NCBI GenBank assembly: GCA_026196615.1
Contig: JAPHSW010000076.1
Coordinates: 1-38,664, forward strand
Reading direction: 5' to 3'
DNA: 38,664 nucleotides
Origin: Gammaproteobacteria bacterium
GTDB taxonomy: Bacteria; Pseudomonadota; Gammaproteobacteria; GRL18
A model generated the notes under the pieces. It did not search any database, was not told the origin of the DNA, and was given only the letters and a program-made list of their open reading frames with translations. Positions 32,982 to 38,664 of this stretch are shown here, one piece after another. The position numbers and the translations under genes were made by a program. Position 1 is the stretch's first letter. Each line of letters begins with the position of its first letter.

Positions 32982-34177
32982 TAGGTCGGTGTCACTCTTG
33001 AAATAAAGGATTTAATATAGCCCGTTTCAGGCAAAGCAGGATGAATTGGATGATCAGGTCCCTGATGCCCCTGCTCCAGTATTTGAACAAAACGATCCAG
33101 ATGGCGTGAGCAACCCTGGAGCTGTTGTACTAATGTTTCAGCAGGTAAATGGTGAGAGCATGAAGCAGAGACTAATAAAGCATCGCGGGTACAAAGTTGC
33201 ATGGCCATCTGGTTGACACGACGATAAGCATTCAAGCCTTCTTTAAAGTCTTTTTTCCGTTTGATAAAGGCTGGTGGATCAACAATCACAATATCAAATT
33301 TTTCTTTTTCATGACGCAAATGTTTGAGAACATCAAATACATTACCCTGGATACTGGTAATATGATCAAAATTGTTCATTTCAGCGCTGCTGTCTAACCA
33401 ATCCAGAGCTTGTTCTGAGGCATCAACACAAAAAACCTCACTCGCACCGGCTGTAGCAGCTTCCAGTCCCCAGGCACCAACATAAGAAAACAAATCAAGC
33501 ACTCGTTTACCTTTGGCATAATGCTGGACTCTGGCACGGTTCATACGGTGGTCATAAAACCAGCCTGTTTTTTGACCTTTTTGTATATCAACTTGAAAAA
33601 GAGTGCCATTTTCTTCAATTTCAGTGAGACCAGTTAACTCTCCCAAAACCACTTCCGTATACAAGTTCAACCCTTCCATTTCGCGCATTTTAACATCATT
33701 ACGCATAAGAATAGTGGACGGTTTGAGGACTTTTTCAAGTGCTTCAATCAGAGCCTGGCGTTGCTGCTCCATACCTGCTGTTGTGATTTGAACCACTAGA
33801 GTGTCATTAAAACGATCGACAACGACACCAGGTAATAGATCGCTTTCTCCGAATATCAGTCTATAAAAGGGCTTGTCAAACAATTTTTCTCTGATAGAAA
33901 GTGCTATTTTAATACGATGTACAAATAATGAGCGATCCAGAAAAACGGATATATCACGACTGATGATACGGGCACTGATCAGCGAGTGTGGATTGATATA
34001 GGCAATACCCAAAGGCTTACCCTGTTGAGACATCACAACAACTTGTTCACCTGCAGTAAAATTTTTAAGTGAGCTTTTCTGAGTATCAATTTCATTACTA
34101 TAAACCCAGAGATGCCCTTGATTTATTCGGCGCTCCTGGCCTTTTTTCAAATAAACGGGGGCTAATTCATTGCTCAT
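32981..34177 (-). CDS. rlmI: 23S rRNA (cytosine-1962-C5)-methyltransferase RlmI
   Basis: This 398-residue protein has an N-terminal PUA domain (about 5-85: LKKGQERRINQGHLWVYSNE) and a C-terminal SAM-dependent methyltransferase domain. The SAM loop VLDLFSYVGAWGLEAATAGA lies near 220-239, FDIVIVDPPAFIKRKKDF is motif IV, and LVSASCSHHL contains the catalytic-type cysteine. GQKTGWFYDHRMNR is another family landmark. It matches the YccW/RlmI family. It is coupled to lgt by a one-base overlap. The start has an AAGAG site. Confidence 0.92.
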   Translation of the reverse strand: MSNELAPVYLKKGQERRINQGHLWVYSNEIDTQKSSLKNFTAGEQVVVMSQQGKPLGIAYINPHSLISARIISRDISVFLDRSLFVHRIKIALSIREKLFDKPFYRLIFGESDLLPGVVVDRFNDTLVVQITTAGMEQQRQALIEALEKVLKPSTILMRNDVKMREMEGLNLYTEVVLGELTGLTEIEENGTLFQVDIQKGQKTGWFYDHRMNRARVQHYAKGKRVLDLFSYVGAWGLEAATAGASEVFCVDASEQALDWLDSSAEMNNFDHITSIQGNVFDVLKHLRHEKEKFDIVIVDPPAFIKRKKDFKEGLNAYRRVNQMAMQLCTRDALLVSASCSHHLPAETLVQQLQGCSRHLDRFVQILEQGHQGPDHPIHPALPETGYIKSFISRVTPT

Positions 34178-34424
34178 AGTGTGCGGGCTCTTTTCTAGCG
34201 AGTAAACAAAGAGCTAATGATAGCATAGATATGGCGGACAGCTTAAGAACAGGAGAATAAAAAGTAAATTTAAACGAGGTGTTCGCTTAGGTTAGTCTTT
34301 AGAGGTTAACACTTATTTAAGACTGTACGAGGTTATGACACAGAATGTGACGGTTAAAAAAAGAAAACAGGTCAGAGCCAGTATTATAAGCTCGAACCTA
34401 TTTGAAATTTATTGAGCTTAAAAA

Positions 34425-34646
34425 TTAATGTGGTTCACTCAGTGATACAACATCTTCAGCTTGCAAGCCTTTTTGTCCAGTCGTCAGACTAAATTCAACA
34501 TCTGAACCCTGTTTTAAAGTACGGTATCCCTCACCACGAATTGAACGAAAATGAACAAAAATATCATCATGCTCTTCAAGGACAATAAAGCCAAATCCCT
34601 TAGCATTGTTAAACCATTTCACTGTTCCTACTTCACGCTTTTCCAT
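34425..34646 (-). CDS. Cold-shock-domain protein (Csp family)
   Basis: This 73-residue single cold-shock domain is an OB-fold RNA/ssDNA chaperone. RNP1 is KGFGFIV (about 16-22) and RNP2 is DIFVHFRSI (about 28-36); GTVKWFNNAKGFGF opens the protein. It differs from CspA by VHFRSIRGEGYRTLKQGSDV. AGGGA stands before the ATG. About 500 bases of gene-free, A/T-rich DNA lie upstream, so a long leader like that of E. coli cspA is possible, but I cannot locate the promoter. There is no proof that it is cold-induced. Confidence 0.9.
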   Translation of the reverse strand: MEKREVGTVKWFNNAKGFGFIVLEEHDDIFVHFRSIRGEGYRTLKQGSDVEFSLTTGQKGLQAEDVVSLSEPH

Positions 34647-34972
34647 TTTTTTACATCCCTAACAAAGATAAAAATAAGCGATAACTGTAATGATGTTAAA
34701 AGCAACATCCCAGTCACCTCTCTGAAAGGCACACAACCTTCAGATGTTTTAATTTATACGCCCATCATTTTATTTATGCAATATAGCTCATTGAAAAAAA
34801 AAATTTTAGAAATGAATTTGTAGTACTGGTATGACATATCAACAAAAAAAAACATTTTTTTTTATGAATTTCTAATAATTTTACAAATTTATAAAGCACA
34901 TAAAAAACGTTACTTAAGCTTTAAAAGACTTATAGAGCAAGTATATTAGTTAAAATAATTTACTTTGAACAC
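34647..34972. other. Gene-free AT-rich region upstream of the cold-shock gene
   Basis: No ORF of merit. Long A and T runs (for example 34795-34806 and 34852-34862) dominate. It must contain the promoter and leader of the csp gene on the minus strand. No specific element could be identified. Confidence 0.35.
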
Positions 34973-35000
34973 AAAAAAACCCGAATACAATTCGGGTTTT
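34973..35000 (-). terminator. Intrinsic terminator downstream of the PfkB kinase gene
   Basis: Read on the minus strand, AAAACCCGAAT (rc of 34990-35000) pairs with ATTCGGGTTTT (rc of 34976-34986) across a 3-base loop and runs on into a T tract. It lies about 155 bases past the kinase stop, after the tandem repeat. Confidence 0.82.
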
Positions 35001-35031
35001 CCTGTAGAAAGATATATCATCAATATAGTGA

Positions 35032-35157
35032 ATTTTACGGAAACAAGTTTCCTAAAGTCCTAATCACCAGGATAATGACTTTCACGAAAACAAGTTTTCT
35101 AAAGTCCTAATCACCAGGATAATGACTTTCACGAAAACAAGTTTTCTAAAGTCCTAA
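35032..35157. repeat. 47-bp tandem repeat, about 2.6 copies, overlapping the kinase stop codon
   Basis: The block AAAGTCCTAATCACC begins at 35054 and 35101, and a third partial copy begins at 35148, so the period is exactly 47 bases. The leftmost partial copy has two mismatches (ACGGAAAC...TTTCC). Each unit holds GAAAAC/GTTTTC and AAAGTC/GACTTT inverted repeats, so it folds. The copy nearest the gene includes the kinase stop codon (35154-35156). Confidence 0.85.
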
Positions 35158-36086
35158 AAGTTCATATCGAAAGCTGACTGAAAGCGAGACTTAAATTCAT
35201 CCATAGTAAAATAATGATTTTGGGTGCCATGATGTTCAATTTTAATCGAGCCTAATAAGCTGGCAATACGTCCTGTCACTTCCCAACCTAAATCATTCAT
35301 TAAGCCATAAAGCAAACCACTACGAAATGCATCGCCACAACCTGTAGGATCATTGAGTTCTTTAGCTTCAACAGCTGGGATCTGAATATTCTCTCCCTTA
35401 GTCACAATTTCAGCCCCTTCTCCACCTCGGGTAATAATCAGCGCTTCAACCTGATCAGCCACTTCCCCGGGTGTCATTCCAGTTTTATCCAGCAACATTT
35501 GCATTTCGTAATCATTCACTGTCAACCATGTAGCCTGTTCAATAAATGTTTTCAATTCATCTTTTCCAAACATTGGCATTCCCTGACCAGGATCAAAAAT
35601 AAATGGGATATCTGCTTCTTTAAATTGACGAGCATGTTCAATCATTCCATCACGGCCATCAGGAGAGACAATACCAATGGTTACGCCTTCAACATCAGAA
35701 ACCTTATTTTGATGAGATTCTCCCATCGCACCAGGGTGAAATGCTGTAATTTGGTTATCATCCTGATCTGTTGTAATAAATGCCTGTCCAGTGTAACTAC
35801 CTTCAATTTCAGTAAGATATTGTTGAGAAATACCGCCTTTATTCATCCAATCAGCATAAGGAGTAAAATCTGAACCAACTGTCGCCATAGGGGTCACATC
35901 CCCTCCCAGTAGATTTAAAGTATAAGCAATATTACCTGCACAGCCGCCAAACTCCCTACGCATGGTTGGCACAAGAAATGAGACATTCAACATATGAATC
36001 TTATCGGGCAAAATATGGTTTTTAAAGCGATCGGGAAAGACCATAATATGGTCATAAGCGTATGAACCGCAAATAAGTGCTGTCAT
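35154..36086 (-). CDS. PfkB-family kinase, adenosine-kinase-like
   Basis: This 310-residue ribokinase-fold protein has the N-terminal GG-containing motif FGGCAGNIAYTLNLLGGDV (46-64) and the C-terminal catalytic motif NDPTGCGDAFRSG (245-257) with base Asp252 and anion hole GCGD. LTVNDYEM (188-195) is the NxxE-like element. Its close style is the bacterial adenosine/carbohydrate kinase group (SYAYDHIMVFPDRFKNHILPD start), so phosphorylation of adenosine or a related nucleoside is the best guess; sugar substrates remain possible. AGGAATATT precedes the ATG. It is followed by a tandem repeat and terminator. Confidence 0.85.
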   Translation of the reverse strand: MTALICGSYAYDHIMVFPDRFKNHILPDKIHMLNVSFLVPTMRREFGGCAGNIAYTLNLLGGDVTPMATVGSDFTPYADWMNKGGISQQYLTEIEGSYTGQAFITTDQDDNQITAFHPGAMGESHQNKVSDVEGVTIGIVSPDGRDGMIEHARQFKEADIPFIFDPGQGMPMFGKDELKTFIEQATWLTVNDYEMQMLLDKTGMTPGEVADQVEALIITRGGEGAEIVTKGENIQIPAVEAKELNDPTGCGDAFRSGLLYGLMNDLGWEVTGRIASLLGSIKIEHHGTQNHYFTMDEFKSRFQSAFDMNF

Positions 36087-36130
36087 AATATTCCTTAGTT
36101 TGTTTAAATTGTTAGTGCAATAAAAAAGAG

Positions 36131-36490
36131 CTATAAGAAGAGGATAAGAAGCCAGGTAATAAGCACATTAAGCAGAGCTAATAAAACGGCAGCAGAGCCC
36201 ATATCTTTCGCTCTGCCTGAGAGTTCATGCCACTCGGAACCTAACCTGTCAACAATGGCCTCAATGGCTGAATTAATAATTTCAACAATCAACACAATAA
36301 AAAGACTAGCGATCATAAGAGCTATTTCAAACCCAGTCTCTCCAAGCCATATTGCCAAAGGCACTAAAATTGTAGCTAAAAAAAGTTCCTGACGAAAAGC
36401 AGCTTCATGTTTAAAAGCTGCGATTAATCCCTGCCATGAATAACCACCTGCAGCAATTATACGGGCAATACCTGTTTTTCCTGGTTTCAT
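36131..36490 (-). CDS. dgkA: Diacylglycerol kinase DgkA
   Basis: This 119-residue trimeric inner-membrane enzyme recycles diacylglycerol to phosphatidic acid. The order is the family's: amphipathic N-terminus (RIIAAGGYSWQGLIAAFKHEAAFRQE, about 10-35), helix 1 (LFLATILVPLAIWL), helix 2 with the catalytic signature EIINSAIEAIVDR (70-82), then LSGRAKDMGSAAVLL and helix 3. Catalytic Glu and metal-binding Glu are present. Its ribosome binding site is weak. It lies between the kinase gene and gcvPB on the same strand. Confidence 0.95.
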   Translation of the reverse strand: MKPGKTGIARIIAAGGYSWQGLIAAFKHEAAFRQELFLATILVPLAIWLGETGFEIALMIASLFIVLIVEIINSAIEAIVDRLGSEWHELSGRAKDMGSAAVLLALLNVLITWLLILFL

Positions 36491-36593
36491 TTTATTATCA
36501 ATCGCAATATTTGTCTGTTATTAAGTGACTTTTCTGATCCATCATAAAAATTCTGGGTGATATATAAACATATCAGCATGCAAACAGACAAGC

Positions 36594-38084
36594 TTACTCT
36601 TCATAATAATAATTCAAATCCAATTCACGAGCAGCTTTCACATCATCTAATCGCCTGACAGGCAATTCAAACGGGGCATCTTTTAATAAATTCGGAGACT
36701 GTTCAGCTTCTTCTTTAATCTTACAGAGAGTGTCAACAAAGCCATCCAAATCATCACGACTCTCTGTTTCAGTCGGTTCAATCAAAAAACATTCCGGAAC
36801 TAATAATGGAAAATAGGTTGTTGGTGCATGGTAACCATAGTCCAATAAACGCTTGGCAAAATCCATTGCATTAGTACCGTATTCTTTCGTTTCTTTGCGC
36901 AAGGTGAGAATAAATTCATGACTTGCACGACGTTCAGGAAAGGCAATTTCAAAACCTGCATCAGAGAGACGTTTTAATAAGTAGTTGGCATTTAATGTCG
37001 CATAATCAGCAACCCGTGCCATACCATCTCTACCTAATAATAAGGCATAGATATAAGCTCGGAGCAATACTCCAATATTACCCATCCAGGCTGAAAGATG
37101 ACCAATACTTAAAGGTAACTCCTTCTCTGTCACCCAATAGTAGCCTTGCTCATTCTGAGCAACCATAGGCACTGGTAAGAACGGTTGTAAGCGCTCACTT
37201 ACACCAACAGGACCAGCACCTGGACCACCACCACCATGAGGTGTTGAAAAAGTTTTATGCAAATTCATATGAATCACATCAAAGCCCATATCACCTGGTT
37301 TCACTTTGCCCAGGATAGCATTCAGATTAGCACCATCGTAATACAACAAACCACCGGCTTTATGAATCATATCAGCAATCAGTTTAATTTTACGCTCAAA
37401 GACTCCTAGAGTGGATGGATTCGTAAGCATAATACCCGCTGTTTGCGGACCAATTATTTTTTCCAGTGCCTCAAGATCAATATCACCCTGATCATTAGTA
37501 GGAATTTCTTTTACTTTATAGCCACACATGACAGCAGTGGCTGGATTCGTTCCATGTGCCGCATCAGGCACAATGATTTCATTTCTTAGAGTATCTTTGT
37601 TTTGATCATGATAAGCTCGAATCATTGCAACACCTGCAAATTCACCCTGAGCACCAGCCATTGGTGTCAACGACACTTGTTTCATTCCCGTTGCTTCCAT
37701 CAGCATATTTTGCAAATCAAACAAACAACTCATGATCCCCTGACTCATTGATGGATGAGCCATTGGGTGACGACCAATAATACCCGGCAATTGTGCCAAA
37801 GTATTGCAAGCACGGGGATTATATTTCATCGTACATGAACCCAGCGGATAGAAATGGGTATCAATGGAAAAATTCTTTTGTGATAAGCGAGTATAGTGAC
37901 GAACTACCTGTAACTCACCAACCTGAGGAAGATCCAATTTTTGCTTTCTAAGTAGATGTTCAGGCAATGTGTTACAAACATTTTCTACATCAATACTAGG
38001 TGCAAGAGAAGAACTTCGACGGTTTTTATCTGAGTGCTCAAAAATTAAAGCTTCACCCTGCTGTTCAACAATACGCTTAGTCAT
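36594..38084 (-). CDS. gcvPB: Glycine dehydrogenase (decarboxylating) subunit 2, GcvPB
   Basis: This 496-residue protein is the PLP-binding half of the split P-protein of the glycine cleavage system. [16 protein letters not shown] (76-91), [12 protein letters not shown] (141-152), [14 protein letters not shown] (176-189), [11 protein letters not shown] (249-259) and [24 protein letters not shown] (272-295, PLP lysine K277) are diagnostic. It works with GcvPA, GcvH and GcvT to split glycine into CO2, ammonia and a one-carbon unit. The ATG overlaps the gcvPA stop by one base and has GGAGGAG upstream within gcvPA. Confidence 0.96.
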   Translation of the reverse strand: MTKRIVEQQGEALIFEHSDKNRRSSSLAPSIDVENVCNTLPEHLLRKQKLDLPQVGELQVVRHYTRLSQKNFSIDTHFYPLGSCTMKYNPRACNTLAQLPGIIGRHPMAHPSMSQGIMSCLFDLQNMLMEATGMKQVSLTPMAGAQGEFAGVAMIRAYHDQNKDTLRNEIIVPDAAHGTNPATAVMCGYKVKEIPTNDQGDIDLEALEKIIGPQTAGIMLTNPSTLGVFERKIKLIADMIHKAGGLLYYDGANLNAILGKVKPGDMGFDVIHMNLHKTFSTPHGGGGPGAGPVGVSERLQPFLPVPMVAQNEQGYYWVTEKELPLSIGHLSAWMGNIGVLLRAYIYALLLGRDGMARVADYATLNANYLLKRLSDAGFEIAFPERRASHEFILTLRKETKEYGTNAMDFAKRLLDYGYHAPTTYFPLLVPECFLIEPTETESRDDLDGFVDTLCKIKEEAEQSPNLLKDAPFELPVRRLDDVKAARELDLNYYYEE

Positions 38085-38664
38085 TACTGTTCTCCTCCAT
38101 CTTCTCTGAGTCTGCTAAGAAGATCATCCAGAGCCTTTGCAAAGAAAGCCAATTCTTCTTCTGTTTTTGTTTCAGTGACACAAATTAATAATAGGTTTGT
38201 AGAATCATTTTGTGATAATGAATAATCTCTGGAAATATTAATTCCACCTACAATATCTTCTTCTGCCAGATGTTCAAGAACTGTATCAATATCCACATCC
38301 AAAGACACTACAAACTCATGAAAAACACTATGACCGAAAGGAAATTCAACACCTGACACATCACCTAAAAGTGATATCAATTTTTGAGTATTAGCAACAC
38401 AGGAAGCTGCAACTTTTTGTAGACCATCAGTACCAAGAAACGAAAGATACAATGTCACAGCAGTAGCCATCAAACCTTGATTGGTACAAATATTTGAAGT
38501 GGCTTTAGAACGACGAATATGTTGTTCGCGAGCTTGTAAGGTTAAACTGAATCCAGGTTTACCATCAAGGTCAACAGTACGCCCAACAATACGTCCAGGC
38601 AGTTGTCTGACTAATTTTTGTTTACATGCAATAAAGCCCACATAGGGGCCACCAGATGCTAACG
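38084..38664 (-). CDS. gcvPA: Glycine dehydrogenase subunit 1, GcvPA (3' part only)
   Basis: The minus-strand frame is open from the window edge to the TAA at 38084-38086, giving about 193 C-terminal residues. [50 protein letters not shown] and [10 protein letters not shown] match the C-terminal region of GcvPA. The GTG near 38641 is an internal Val codon, not a start: the family's SxGGPYxGF motif continues upstream of it. The N-terminal part, and probably gcvH and gcvT, lie beyond the right edge. It is coupled to gcvPB by a TAATG overlap. Confidence 0.93.
   Translation of the reverse strand, partial: LASGGPYVGFIACKQKLVRQLPGRIVGRTVDLDGKPGFSLTLQAREQHIRRSKATSNICTNQGLMATAVTLYLSFLGTDGLQKVAASCVANTQKLISLLGDVSGVEFPFGHSVFHEFVVSLDVDIDTVLEHLAEEDIVGGINISRDYSLSQNDSTNLLLICVTETKTEEELAFFAKALDDLLSRLREDGGEQ

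Noticed and set aside
35032-35157. CRISPR-like array
   Set aside because: The 47-bp units are directly contiguous with no unique spacers between them, and no cas gene is present.
35499-35873. 124-residue plus-strand ORF opposite the PfkB kinase
   Set aside because: Antisense to a conserved gene, no ribosome binding site, no recognisable protein features.
38084-38641. Complete short gene starting at GTG 38641
   Set aside because: The reading frame continues to the window edge and the GcvPA motif GGPYVGF spans the supposed start, so this is an internal codon of a truncated gene.

Overview
The window looks like a chromosomal segment of an AT-rich gammaproteobacterium. The reasons are a recognisable Rsd/AlgQ anti-sigma factor, Syd, HrpA, DusA, Slt, LapG, RlmI, ThyA, Lgt, DgkA and a split glycine dehydrogenase (gcvPA/gcvPB). 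A pair of DsrE2-like proteins with the C-Q-M-T-V-D motif and an orphan TtrS/TtrR-type two-component system point to a sulfur-oxidising lineage. That lineage call is inference, because no rRNA or tRNA is present to place it.

Layout. Positions 1-350 hold the tail of an unknown gene and a decayed short ORF. Positions 390-4973 hold rsd, a cheV-type coupling protein with a FliA-like promoter, and the sensor kinase/response regulator pair. Positions 4974-5851 have no gene but end in a strong terminator, so a transcript of unknown nature may lie there. Positions 5852-7692 hold small proteins: PilZ, pentapeptide repeat, DUF4442, DUF2835 and a SAP-like protein. hrpA (7798-11883) faces away from a possible operon (12127-17809) that encodes a double cyclic-nucleotide-binding/rhodanese/giant coiled-coil protein, a YigZ/IMPACT protein, Syd and a PP2C phosphatase.

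The accessory block is 18450-23650, between two LysE-family exporter genes. It contains an AT-rich stretch with degenerate repeats, a small membrane protein, a caspase-like protease with an unassigned C-terminal half, a decayed ORF with two in-frame stops, a membrane protein of unknown function and a SnoaL-like protein. The first and last genes are flanked by short ends that complement each other in the way integron cassettes do (GTTAGAT/ATCTAAC exact; GTTATGC/ACATAAC 6 of 7). An attC-like imperfect hairpin follows the first gene. No integrase is in the window. This block, and the caspase protein in particular (a candidate abortive-infection effector), is the best place to look for something undescribed.

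The remainder (24300-38664) is mostly housekeeping: dusA, slt, lapG, thyA, a TauD-family dioxygenase, a lone receiver-domain protein, two convergent dsrE2 paralogues sharing back-to-back terminators, lgt, rlmI, a cold-shock protein, a PfkB/adenosine-kinase-like sugar kinase followed by a 47-bp tandem repeat and its terminator, dgkA, and gcvPB with the 3' part of gcvPA running off the right edge. PilZ and LapG suggest c-di-GMP-controlled attachment, and cheV with its FliA-type promoter suggests motility. Several operon junctions are one-base TAATG overlaps (7079, 32981, 38084).
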